A stretch of DNA of 64,000 nt from ECT2AJA-044 sp965262845. Its GTDB lineage: Bacteria > Bacteroidota > Bacteroidia > Flavobacteriales > ECT2AJA-044. Below, in pieces: positions 45,239 through 53,696 of the stretch. The translations under genes were made by a program, and so were the position numbers. Numbering within the stretch: position 1 is the stretch's first letter; each line of letters starts with the position of its first letter. Location of the stretch: positions 1-64,000 of the forward strand of contig CBDHFX010000001.1 of assembly GCA_965262845.1 (NCBI GenBank). The letters are read 5' to 3'. The notes under the pieces were generated by a model, which was not told where the DNA came from, did no database searches, and was given only the letters and a program-made list of their open reading frames with translations.

Positions 45239-46675
45239 ATGATGGACCGGATCATTCTACCTACCAAGCAAAAGGCTCTGCAAATTAACCTGGACCCTGA
45301 TATTTATGGTGCATTTGCTGAGATTGGTGCCGGACAGGAGGTCGTCCGACATTTTTTTCGGGCCGGAGGAGCATCCGGAACCATTGCCAAGGCAATGAGC
45401 GCGTACGACAAGGATTTTTCCGATGCGATCTACGGAAAAGGAGCTGACGGACGCTACGTAACGGAACCGCGCCTGTGCCAAATGCTTAAACAGGAGTACG
45501 GCCTTATGGTTGAACGGCTTGATCGCACCAAGTTCCCAAGCAAGCGCTTTTTCGCTTTTTCTGATACGATCGCGACGATCGATTTCACCAAGACCTTTAA
45601 GGGACATGGCTGGCTGGGCATTCGTTTCCAGATCGAACCGGAGACCGAACCCTCCGATATCATGTTGCATATCCGCATGCATGAAAACAATGCACGGGCG
45701 CAGCAGGAGAGTATCGGTATTCTCGGTGTAAACCTCATCTACGGTGCGTATAGCTTTTATCAGGATCCAAGAGAATTGCTGATGTCGCTTTACGATAACC
45801 TCAGTCGCGAGCAGATCGAGATCGACATGATCAATTTCCTCGGACCGATCTTCGAAAAAGTAGATAACCGACTGCTCAGTTTGCAATTGGTGAAGAATGG
45901 CATGACCGACGCGGTGATCTTTGGACCGGACGGAAAGAACATCCAGCCTTCCGACCTGCTGTACAAAAAAAACATCCTCACCTTGCGCGGTAGTTTCCGG
46001 CCCGTGACCAAGGTGAACATCGACATGATCAAGAACGGCTACAAGCTGTTCGTAAAAACCAAGCGCGTGCAAAAGCAGAAGCTTCAGGTGCTTTTTGAGA
46101 TCACCTTGCACAACTTAAGAATGGATGGCTCGCTTGACGAGCAGGATTTCATTGACCGTGCCGACATCCTCTGCAGTTTGGGGCAAACCGTATTGATCTC
46201 CAACTACCAGGAGTACTATAAGCTGGTTGAATATTTTTCACGCTTCACCAAAGCCCGGATGGGACTCATCATGGGGGTAAACAACCTGCTTGAGATCTTC
46301 GACGAAAGCTATTACCGCGATCTGAGCGGAGGGATCATGGAAGCGTTTGGCAAGTTGTTTAATCGCGACCTAAAGGTATTCCTCTATCCCAATCAGCCGA
46401 ACAAGGGGGATGTCCTGCTCAACAGCCGGAACCTAAAAGTCCATCCACGCCTGAAACCACTGTATCAGTACCTGCTGTACAACCGCCGCATTGAAGATAT
46501 CGAACATTTTGATCCGGATATCCTGCAGATCTTTTCCCCGGCCGTTCTCAAGATGATCCGCACTGGCGAAGAAGGTTGGGAAAAGATGATCCCGCCGTAC
46601 GTCGACAATATCATCAAAAACAAGAAATTGTTCGGCTACAGGGAACCCGCCAGGGAAAGCGTCGGGAACAGGTAA
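45239..46675 (+). CDS. conserved Bacteroidota protein of unknown function
   Basis: 478 aa (second ATG at 45242 equally possible). The N-terminal segment AEIGAGQEVVRHFFRAGGASGTIAKAMSAYDKDFSDAIYG and the middle FKGHGWLGIRFQIEPETEPSDIMLHIRMHENNA look strongly conserved and I recognise the family as widespread in Bacteroidota. Database labels for it are inconsistent as I recall, so I assign no reaction. No signal peptide or membrane span, so probably cytosolic. Cysteine desulfurase reads toward it from the other strand with three bases between the stops. Confidence 0.85.
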   Translation: MMDRIILPTKQKALQINLDPDIYGAFAEIGAGQEVVRHFFRAGGASGTIAKAMSAYDKDFSDAIYGKGADGRYVTEPRLCQMLKQEYGLMVERLDRTKFPSKRFFAFSDTIATIDFTKTFKGHGWLGIRFQIEPETEPSDIMLHIRMHENNARAQQESIGILGVNLIYGAYSFYQDPRELLMSLYDNLSREQIEIDMINFLGPIFEKVDNRLLSLQLVKNGMTDAVIFGPDGKNIQPSDLLYKKNILTLRGSFRPVTKVNIDMIKNGYKLFVKTKRVQKQKLQVLFEITLHNLRMDGSLDEQDFIDRADILCSLGQTVLISNYQEYYKLVEYFSRFTKARMGLIMGVNNLLEIFDESYYRDLSGGIMEAFGKLFNRDLKVFLYPNQPNKGDVLLNSRNLKVHPRLKPLYQYLLYNRRIEDIEHFDPDILQIFSPAVLKMIRTGEEGWEKMIPPYVDNIIKNKKLFGYREPARESVGNR

Positions 46676-46678
46676 GTA

Positions 46679-47815
46679 CTACCCGCTGTACAGCCGAACG
46701 ACCTGTTCAACGGCATAATCCACTTCCTCTTCCGTATTGTAGCGGCTGAAGCTGAATCGTACCGAGGGACGCCCTTCCGGAACCCCAATGGCATTAAGCA
46801 CGTGCGATCCGACACTGCTTCCCGAGGAGCAGGCACTTCCGCCTGAGACACAGACTCCTAAAATATCCAGATTGAACAGCAACATGCCCCCTGCTTCATT
46901 TTCAGGTAAACAGACGTTCAATACAGTATAAAGGCTTTGGTCCGGGTGGGCACTACCGCCATTGAACTGCACACCTTCAACTCCTTTCGTGAGGCCGTCA
47001 ATCATCCGCTGCTTCAGAGCCTGCACATGCTTTCGGTGTCCCTCAATACCTTTATAGGAGAGTTCCATAGCCTTGGCCAGCCCCACAATCCCGTATACGT
47101 TCTCGGTACCACCCCGCATATTGCGTTCCTGTGCCCCGCCGCGAATGAACGGCTCCCGCGCAAGTCCCTTGCGGATATATAAAAATCCGATCCCCTTGGG
47201 TCCGTGGAGCTTGTGCGCCGAGCAGGTAATGAAATCAACTTCGGTATCAGCCAGATCGAAGCGATAATGCGCCATCGTTTGTACCGTGTCGGAATGGAAC
47301 AGAGCATGGTACTTACGGCAGATCCTTCCAACCTCTTTGAGTGGCAGCAGGTTGCCGATCTCGTTGTTGGCATGCATCAAACTGACCAGGGTTTTTGTAT
47401 TTCCCTCCGCCAGGAGGCGCTCCAAATCAGCCAGATCCACCTGCCCATTTTGGCTGAGCCTTACGTGTGCCACCTCCACCTCACCGAGCGCTTCCAGGTG
47501 CTCAACCGGGTGCAGTACGGCATGGTGCTCAACCGGGCTCGAAATGATGCGTTGTACCCCATAGGCGCGAACCGGGCAGTGAATGGCCATGTTATCGGCC
47601 TCGGTTCCACCCGAGGTGAAAAAGATCTCGCCCGGTGTGCAATTCAGGAATTGTGCGATCTGCCTCCGGGCCATTTCCACCCTGGAACGGCTCTCGCGTC
47701 CCTTATAGTGCCCGGAACTCGGGTTCCCGAACAGATCCCTCATCACAGGCTCCATAGCATCCATCACTTCCGGTGCAATGGGGGTCGTTGCTGCGTTATC
47801 CAGGTAAACTTTCAT
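46679..47815 (-). CDS. cysteine desulfurase (NifS/IscS-like)
   Basis: 378 aa. PLP enzyme that takes sulfur from cysteine for Fe-S clusters or thio-modified tRNA. Seen: VYLDNAATTPIAP, substrate/PLP segment FTSGGTEADNMAI, the PLP lysine in CSAHKLHGPKGIGFLY, and the catalytic loop Cys in GSACSSGSSVGSHVL. The short loop around the Cys is like class II or short IscS forms. Six bases downstream of glmM, so probably in one transcript. Confidence 0.95.
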   Translation of the reverse strand: MKVYLDNAATTPIAPEVMDAMEPVMRDLFGNPSSGHYKGRESRSRVEMARRQIAQFLNCTPGEIFFTSGGTEADNMAIHCPVRAYGVQRIISSPVEHHAVLHPVEHLEALGEVEVAHVRLSQNGQVDLADLERLLAEGNTKTLVSLMHANNEIGNLLPLKEVGRICRKYHALFHSDTVQTMAHYRFDLADTEVDFITCSAHKLHGPKGIGFLYIRKGLAREPFIRGGAQERNMRGGTENVYGIVGLAKAMELSYKGIEGHRKHVQALKQRMIDGLTKGVEGVQFNGGSAHPDQSLYTVLNVCLPENEAGGMLLFNLDILGVCVSGGSACSSGSSVGSHVLNAIGVPEGRPSVRFSFSRYNTEEEVDYAVEQVVRLYSG

Positions 47816-47820
47816 GGTTG

Positions 47821-49206
47821 TCAGATTAAGGCCAGCACCTCATCACAGAACTGATCGGCCAATGCCCGGGCCTTTTCAGGCGTTGTACTCTCCGAATACA
47901 CCCGAATGATCGGTTCTGTGTTTGACTTTCGCAAATGTACCCACTCCTGCGCAAAATCGATCCTGACCCCGTCAATAACATTCGGTTGCAGGTCTGCGTA
48001 CTTCCTGGCTATTTGGGTCAGCAGCACATCCACGTTGAGCCCTGAGGTAAGCTGGATCTTTTGCTTGCTCATGAAGTAGTTCGGGTACGAAGCGCGCAAT
48101 TTGCTCATCTTTTTTTCGCCTGCGGCGAGATGGGAAAGGAAGAGCGCCACGCCCACAAGTGCGTCGCGGCCGTAGTGCAGCGCTGGTAAAATGATCCCTC
48201 CATTACCTTCTCCCCCGATCGTTGCGTTCGTTTCCTTCATGGCCTTCACCACGTGGACCTCGCCCACTGCAGAGGCCGTATAGCTCTGCCCATGCTTTTC
48301 CGTAACATCGCGTAGTGCGCGGGATGAGGACATGTTGCTGACAGTGTTCCCCGGTCGGATACCCAGATAATAATCGGCACAGGCCACCAGGGTATATTCC
48401 TCTCCGAACATGGAGCCATCTTCGGAAATAAAGGCTAACCGGTCTACATCCGGATCCACCACAATGCCCAGGTCACATCCTTCTGCAAGCACTGTTTCCG
48501 ACAGATCGGTCAGGTGTTCGGCCAGGGGTTCGGGGTTGTGTGGGAAGTGACCGGTCGGTTCACAATGCAAGGCAACCACCCTGCCTACACCCAAAGCCCT
48601 GAGCAACTTTGGAATAGCGATCCCGCCCGTAGAGTTCACCCCGTCCACGGCAATGGAGAAATCAGCTGCCTTTATGGCCCCCGGATCCACTCCTTCGAGT
48701 TTGAGTACGCATTCAATATGGCGATCTATGTAATCGTTATTTTTTTCCACCTGGCCCAATTCCCATACTGAAACGTAGTCGAAATCCCCTGCTTCGGCCA
48801 GGGCCAGGACCTGAGCACCTGCTTCGGCATTGAGGAACTCCCCTTTTTCGTTCAAAAGTTTAAGGGCGTTCCACCCGGCCGGATTATGACTGGCCGTTAA
48901 AATAATGCCTCCATCGGCACTTTCGAGAGATACGGCCATCTCCACGGTTGGAGTCGTACTGAGTCCGAGATCAATAACGTCAATCCCAACCGACTGCAGG
49001 CTGGAAACGACCAGTGCCTGGATCATGGGACCGCTGATGCGAGCATCGCGGCCTACAACAACCCGGGGTTTGGAACCGGCCCTTTGGCGCCTGACCATCG
49101 TGCCGTAGGCACTTGCAAACCTTACCGCATCGATTGGGGTTAAGTTTTCAGATACTCTGCCACCAATCGTACCTCGGATCCCGGAAATGCTTTTGATCAA
49201 GGGCAT
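47821..49206 (-). CDS. glmM: phosphoglucosamine mutase
   Basis: 461 aa from the ATG at 49206 (MPLIKSISGIRGTIGG); the promoter box 20 nt upstream rules out the longer frame. Interconverts glucosamine-6-P and glucosamine-1-P for cell-wall precursors. Phosphoserine loop TASHNPAGWNALK (near residue 103), metal loop DPDVDRLAF, sugar-recognition GEGNGGIILP and the phosphate-binding RKSNTEPIIRVYSE are all present. The family overlaps with phosphomannomutases, so the exact sugar is likely but not certain. Confidence 0.9.
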   Translation of the reverse strand: MPLIKSISGIRGTIGGRVSENLTPIDAVRFASAYGTMVRRQRAGSKPRVVVGRDARISGPMIQALVVSSLQSVGIDVIDLGLSTTPTVEMAVSLESADGGIILTASHNPAGWNALKLLNEKGEFLNAEAGAQVLALAEAGDFDYVSVWELGQVEKNNDYIDRHIECVLKLEGVDPGAIKAADFSIAVDGVNSTGGIAIPKLLRALGVGRVVALHCEPTGHFPHNPEPLAEHLTDLSETVLAEGCDLGIVVDPDVDRLAFISEDGSMFGEEYTLVACADYYLGIRPGNTVSNMSSSRALRDVTEKHGQSYTASAVGEVHVVKAMKETNATIGGEGNGGIILPALHYGRDALVGVALFLSHLAAGEKKMSKLRASYPNYFMSKQKIQLTSGLNVDVLLTQIARKYADLQPNVIDGVRIDFAQEWVHLRKSNTEPIIRVYSESTTPEKARALADQFCDEVLALI

Positions 49207-49226
49207 GTAAAAGGAATTTAACTGTT

Positions 49227-49234
49227 CAAAGATA
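49227..49234 (-). promoter_or_regulatory. -7 box TATCTTTG before glmM
   Basis: TAnnTTTG match on the minus strand 20 nt before the ATG at 49206. Confidence 0.55.
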
Positions 49235-49344
49235 AAATTCAAATACGCTTTTCAATATCGGTCTGTTAAGAACTTTCGATAATTAAATCGATATTTACAC
49301 CCGATTTGAAGTACTTTCGGAGAAAAGAATAACCTCCCGGGCAT

Positions 49345-50739
49345 ATGGATTACGAAGAATTTAAAGCGACTGAAGAGCTGATCAAGCGATTTGAGCAGAT
49401 GCTGAAGAATGATTCGGAAGTCTTTTTCGACGTACACGAATTTGAGGCATTGGCCGATCACTACATGATGAGCGACAACATCAGGAAAGCTTTGCTGACG
49501 ACGAAGTACGGTGTGCAGCAGCATCCGAATGCGGTGAATTTACCGTTGAAGCGGGCACAGCTGCTGGAGGCATGCAATCGGACTGATGAAGCGCTGAAGG
49601 AACTGAACCGCGCAGAGGGAATTGATCCGTACAACGAGGAACTGCACATCTCGCGTGGGATGATCTTTTCCGATAGGGGATTGGCGCATCAGGCCATTCG
49701 TATGTTTGAGCGGGCTTTGGAGCTGGCAGATCAGCCGCTGGCCGAGGTATACCTGTTGCTCGGGAATGAATATGAGGATCTGGAGCAATACGAACAGGCG
49801 ATCAAATATTACAAGCTGGCGCTGGATCACGATGGAGCGGATGAGTTGGCACTGTATCATATTGCCTACTGCTATGATCTAACTGAAAACTACCAGGAAT
49901 GTCTCGCTTTCTTTAAGGAGTTTTTGAACGAGCATCCCTATTCCGAGACCGGATGGTATCATTATGCGGTAAGCCAGCATAATGATGAAAACCTCCAGGA
50001 GGCCCTTAAGGCCATCCAGTATTCGATCCTGATCGATGAGGGATTCGCAGCGGCCTACCACGAAAAAGCGGAGATACTGGAAGACCTCAAAGCCTATGAA
50101 GAGGCGATTGACGTGTACAAGCAGCTCATTGAACTGGATTACTCCACCGGCATCTCGTACCTCAGGATCTCCAATATCTACAAATCCATAGGAAACCCAC
50201 GTGCTGCCCTGGTATATTCGATCAAGGCAACCCACGAGGATCCGCAGCTTGATCAAGCCTGGATGGAGCGTGGACTCCTGCTTGACGAAGCTGGCAAACT
50301 ATCAGAAGGGATCTGCTTTATCCGCAAGGCTACCGAGCTTTCACCGGATAACAGCGATTACCAGTTCATTTGCGGCACATCAAACCGCAAGCTGGGGTTT
50401 TTGGACGAAGCGAAAACGAATTTCCAGAGACTACTGGATCTGGGAAATATTGAACCGTGGGTGTGGATCAACTACGCCGACCTGATGGTCGAAATGGAGG
50501 AATATGACCAGGCCATGCAGCTACTTTCCAAAGGAATGGAACTGAATCCGGAGAACGCGGCACTCAACTGTGCCTATGCAGGATACCTGTTCCTGATCGG
50601 CTCCGACGATAAAGCAATCGGATTTCTCGAAAATGCCTTGCGTTTTAACGATGATACTGAGTTTGACCTTCTGCAGTACCTGCTGCTGCTGACCGAAAAC
50701 GACCAGGTTCAGGATTTTTTGAACAAGTATCAAAATTAA
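49345..50739 (+). CDS. TPR repeat protein
   Basis: 464 aa made almost entirely of tetratricopeptide repeats, about a dozen. Clear examples: AEVYLLLGNEYEDLEQYEQAIKYYKLAL, ELALYHIAYCYDLTENYQECLAFFKEFL, GISYLRISNIYKSIGNPRAALVYSIKAT. No signal peptide, so a cytosolic protein-protein scaffold. First of a run with rhodanese, two DUF368 proteins and aroE; the rhodanese starts 3 bp after its stop. Partner unknown. Confidence 0.92.
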   Translation: MDYEEFKATEELIKRFEQMLKNDSEVFFDVHEFEALADHYMMSDNIRKALLTTKYGVQQHPNAVNLPLKRAQLLEACNRTDEALKELNRAEGIDPYNEELHISRGMIFSDRGLAHQAIRMFERALELADQPLAEVYLLLGNEYEDLEQYEQAIKYYKLALDHDGADELALYHIAYCYDLTENYQECLAFFKEFLNEHPYSETGWYHYAVSQHNDENLQEALKAIQYSILIDEGFAAAYHEKAEILEDLKAYEEAIDVYKQLIELDYSTGISYLRISNIYKSIGNPRAALVYSIKATHEDPQLDQAWMERGLLLDEAGKLSEGICFIRKATELSPDNSDYQFICGTSNRKLGFLDEAKTNFQRLLDLGNIEPWVWINYADLMVEMEEYDQAMQLLSKGMELNPENAALNCAYAGYLFLIGSDDKAIGFLENALRFNDDTEFDLLQYLLLLTENDQVQDFLNKYQN

Positions 50740-50742
50740 ACC

Positions 50743-51048
50743 ATGCTGAACGAACTCGCTCCTGAACAGCTGCTTCAAATACTGGAGCAAAATAAAGAGG
50801 TACATATCATTGACATCCGGGAGGACTATGAGTTTGAGGATGGGCACCTTCCCTGCGTGCACATGCCTATGGATTCGGTATTCGAACGTGCTCATGAGCT
50901 TCCTCGCGATATTCCGGTCGTGATCTATTGCCGGACCGGCAAGCGCAGCAATGCCATGGCGTATATGCTGTGTCGTGAAAAGGGCCTCGACAACGTATAT
51001 TCCGTTACCGGAGGCTACGAAGCCCTCGCTCAACTGACCCATCGTTGA
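50743..51048 (+). CDS. rhodanese-like sulfurtransferase
   Basis: 101 aa, a single rhodanese domain. Active-site loop CRTGKRS (Cys near residue 65) with preceding IIDIREDYEFEDGHLPCVHMP. Moves sulfane sulfur or acts as a redox/sulfur carrier; cytosolic. Coupled to the TPR gene before it and to the DUF368 gene after it (TGATG). Confidence 0.93.
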   Translation: MLNELAPEQLLQILEQNKEVHIIDIREDYEFEDGHLPCVHMPMDSVFERAHELPRDIPVVIYCRTGKRSNAMAYMLCREKGLDNVYSVTGGYEALAQLTHR

Positions 51049-51971
51049 TGCGTACCGTAAAAGATCATGCCTTACTCGTGCTTAAGGGAATGGGCATGGG
51101 GGCTGCCGACGTGGTTCCCGGTGTTTCCGGCGGAACCATCGCCTTTATTTCCGGTATTTACGAAGAGTTGATCAACACCCTCAGATCAATCGGCCTCAAC
51201 GCCCTCAGGCTCCTGCTCCTGGGCAGGATCAAGGATCTCTGGAAGGCCATCAACGGCAGCTTTCTCGCCTCTGTCCTTGCAGGTATCGCCATCAGCGTTC
51301 TGAGCCTGACCCGCGTTTTTGGTTATCTGCTCGAAAACCACCCGGTCCTCGTCTGGTCGTTCTTCTTCGGACTCATCCTTGCCTCAGCGCTTTTGGTCGG
51401 GCGCAGGATCAGCTCCTGGGGTCCGGGCATCGTGATCGCCCTGATCATCGGAGCCGCCATCGCCTTCTGCATCACTGTTGCCACGCCAGCCTCCACCCCC
51501 ACTGCCCCATGGTTCATTTTTCTCAGCGGCGCCCTGGCCATCTGCGCCATGATCCTTCCGGGCATCAGCGGCAGTTTCATACTATTGCTGTTGGGCCAAT
51601 ACCGCCACATACTCGATAGTATCAGCGCCCTGCGGGCGGATGTTCTAGCCGTGTTCCTGGCAGGCTGTGCGGTCGGCATCCTGAGCTTCTCGCGCCTTTT
51701 GAGCTGGATGTTCGCCAAATATCACGATCTGACCGTTGCCTTGCTCACCGGATTCATGATCGGATCGCTCAACAAGGTATGGCCCTGGAAAAATATCCTA
51801 AGTACGCGGATCGATCGTCATGGGGAAGAAGTGCCTTTCCTCGAAAAAAGCGTGTTGCCACAGGTCTTTAAAGGCGATCCACAGGTGCTGGCTGCAATTG
51901 GGTTAGCCCTCTTCGGATTTGTGCTTATTTGCTATCTTGAACGCCTTTCCACACGGAAACCGGCGACCTGA
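51048..51971 (+). CDS. DUF368 membrane protein 1
   Basis: 307 aa. About eight membrane spans. The DUF368 hallmarks are present: GMGMGAADVVPGVSGGTIAFISGIYEELI, and the second inverted motif CAMILPGISGSFILLLLGQYRHIL. Members of this family have been linked to polyprenyl phosphate (undecaprenyl) flipping, a role shared with DedA proteins. The start overlaps the rhodanese stop by one base, and the stop overlaps the next DUF368 gene. Confidence 0.93.
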   Translation: MRTVKDHALLVLKGMGMGAADVVPGVSGGTIAFISGIYEELINTLRSIGLNALRLLLLGRIKDLWKAINGSFLASVLAGIAISVLSLTRVFGYLLENHPVLVWSFFFGLILASALLVGRRISSWGPGIVIALIIGAAIAFCITVATPASTPTAPWFIFLSGALAICAMILPGISGSFILLLLGQYRHILDSISALRADVLAVFLAGCAVGILSFSRLLSWMFAKYHDLTVALLTGFMIGSLNKVWPWKNILSTRIDRHGEEVPFLEKSVLPQVFKGDPQVLAAIGLALFGFVLICYLERLSTRKPAT

Positions 51972-52888
51972 TGAATGACCTCAGATCCTTTCTGATCCTG
52001 ATACTGAAAGCGACCCTCATGGGCACCGGAAACATCATTCCAGGTGTCTCCGGTGGAACTATCGCACTGATATTTGGCATCTATAAGGATTTCATTGATT
52101 CACTCCGACGACTCAATTTCAAAGCACTAAAACTCCTTGTCCAGGGACGCTTTACCGAGTTCAATCTATACGTCAACGGACGCTTCCTGCTCGCCATGAT
52201 CCTCGGGATCGTGTTATCCGTCATGGTCATCGCCCAGATCTTTGAGTACCTGTTTCTCCATTACCCGGTATTTGTTTGGTCTCTGTTTTTCGGGCTCATT
52301 TTCGGATCGGTCCACTTTATTGGTCGCAAGGTGGAGCGTTGGACCCCCGGAGCAAAGCTGTGGATTGCCATCGGTACGTTGATCAGCGTGTCTTTGGCCT
52401 TTTTACCCCCGGCTTTCGAAAATGCTGCCTGGTGGTATGTGTTGCTCTGTGGAACAGTGAGTATCACCGGCATGACCCTCCCCGGCATTTCCGGATCCTT
52501 TCTCCTGATCCTCATGGGAAATTACGAACTTCTTTTGATCGAATCGGTCACCGAATTCAATGTGCCGCTCCTTTCCCTTTTCCTTGGCGGTAGCATCCTC
52601 GGCCTCATCGGATTGTCGAACATCCTGGCCCGGGTACTGCACCACTATCACGATCGAACCATGGCCTTGCTCACCGGATTCGTGCTTGGATCCCTGCTAA
52701 TCATCTGGCCCTGGCAACGTCCTGTCAAAACCACGGTCAATGGAGCCGGCGAAGAGATAGTGCTGTTGTACGAACGCTACTGGCCCGATCTATCGATCGC
52801 TCACACATGGATCGCATTCGGGATTATGCTGCTGGGATCCGGGCTCATCTTCGGACTGGGATTCTACGCCGATCAACGCAGATCATGA
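51971..52888 (+). CDS. DUF368 membrane protein 2
   Basis: 305 aa, a second copy of the family in tandem: MGTGNIIPGVSGGTIALIFGIYKDFI and GMTLPGISGSFLLILMGNYELLL. Sequence differs clearly from copy 1 but order of spans and both PGxSGG/S loops are kept. Coupled to copy 1 (TGATG) and overlaps aroE by 4 bp. The copies may form a heterodimer or serve different lipids; inference only. Confidence 0.93.
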   Translation: MNDLRSFLILILKATLMGTGNIIPGVSGGTIALIFGIYKDFIDSLRRLNFKALKLLVQGRFTEFNLYVNGRFLLAMILGIVLSVMVIAQIFEYLFLHYPVFVWSLFFGLIFGSVHFIGRKVERWTPGAKLWIAIGTLISVSLAFLPPAFENAAWWYVLLCGTVSITGMTLPGISGSFLLILMGNYELLLIESVTEFNVPLLSLFLGGSILGLIGLSNILARVLHHYHDRTMALLTGFVLGSLLIIWPWQRPVKTTVNGAGEEIVLLYERYWPDLSIAHTWIAFGIMLLGSGLIFGLGFYADQRRS

Positions 52889-53646
52889 AACGCCTGGGAC
52901 TTATTGGTCATCCGCTGCTGCACAGCTTTTCACCTCGCTACTTCGAAGAAAAATGGCGCCACGAAGGCATTCACGGATTTAGCTATGAACTCTTTGATCT
53001 GCCTGAGTTACCCGGATCGCTTCCGAACTGGTGGTGCGATCAACGCGGTCTGATCGGCCTCAACGTGACCATCCCCTACAAATCGGCGATCCTTTTCCAT
53101 ATCGAAGCGGATCAGCAAAGTGAACAGGTGCAGGCGATCGGGGCAGCGAATACGATCGTGATGGACCCGAGCAGTAATGCCCTGCGGGCAGAAAATACAG
53201 ACTGGCGTGGGTTTCTGGACGCTTTGGACCGGGAGCAGGTCTCCGGAACAGGAAGGCCTGCCCTGATCCTGGGTAATGGCGGTGCTTCCAGAGCAGTGCG
53301 TTACGCCCTGGAGCAGATCGGAGTTGACCACGCAGTTGCACATCGGGCCGCAGGCCCTGACAATATTGAATATGCTGCGTTAAAAGGGCAGATGGAAACC
53401 TACGGTTTGATCGTCAATACCACACCCCTGGGAACCTATCCGAAGGAGCATCTGTATCCACCGCTGCCGTATGAGGAAATCACGCCGGAGCACTATTATT
53501 TCGATTTGGTATATCGGCCCAGACAAACCGCGGCGATGAAGATCTGTGCCTCGCGCGGAGCCTACGTTCAAAGTGGGTATGGAATGCTGGTCGCGCAGGC
53601 CGAATATGCGTGGGATATCTGGTCTGAATGCTACCAGATTCATTAA
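52885..53646 (+). CDS. aroE: shikimate dehydrogenase
   Basis: 253 aa from the ATG at 52885 (MKRLGLIGHPLLHSFSPRYF). Reduces 3-dehydroshikimate with NADPH. Substrate motifs HSFSP, catalytic Lys in NVTIPYKSAI, Asp in NTDWRGFLDAL, and the NADP loop GNGGASRAVRYAL are all in place. Slightly short for the family. Overlaps the DUF368 gene by 4 bp. Confidence 0.95.
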   Translation: MKRLGLIGHPLLHSFSPRYFEEKWRHEGIHGFSYELFDLPELPGSLPNWWCDQRGLIGLNVTIPYKSAILFHIEADQQSEQVQAIGAANTIVMDPSSNALRAENTDWRGFLDALDREQVSGTGRPALILGNGGASRAVRYALEQIGVDHAVAHRAAGPDNIEYAALKGQMETYGLIVNTTPLGTYPKEHLYPPLPYEEITPEHYYFDLVYRPRQTAAMKICASRGAYVQSGYGMLVAQAEYAWDIWSECYQIH

Positions 53647-53651
53647 ATTTG
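53644..53651 (+). promoter_or_regulatory. -7 box TAAATTTG before the DUF349 gene
   Basis: TAnnTTTG match overlapping the aroE stop codon, 45 nt before the ATG at 53697. It lies after the alternative upstream start 53628, which supports 53697. Confidence 0.55.
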
Positions 53652-53696
53652 TGCTTCTTCGCCCGAAAATGGGACAATGCAGAAGAAATACCAGTG

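Noticed and set aside
53628..53696. Upstream start for the DUF349 protein
   Set aside because: It precedes the -7 box at 53644 and overlaps aroE; the ATG at 53697 fits better.
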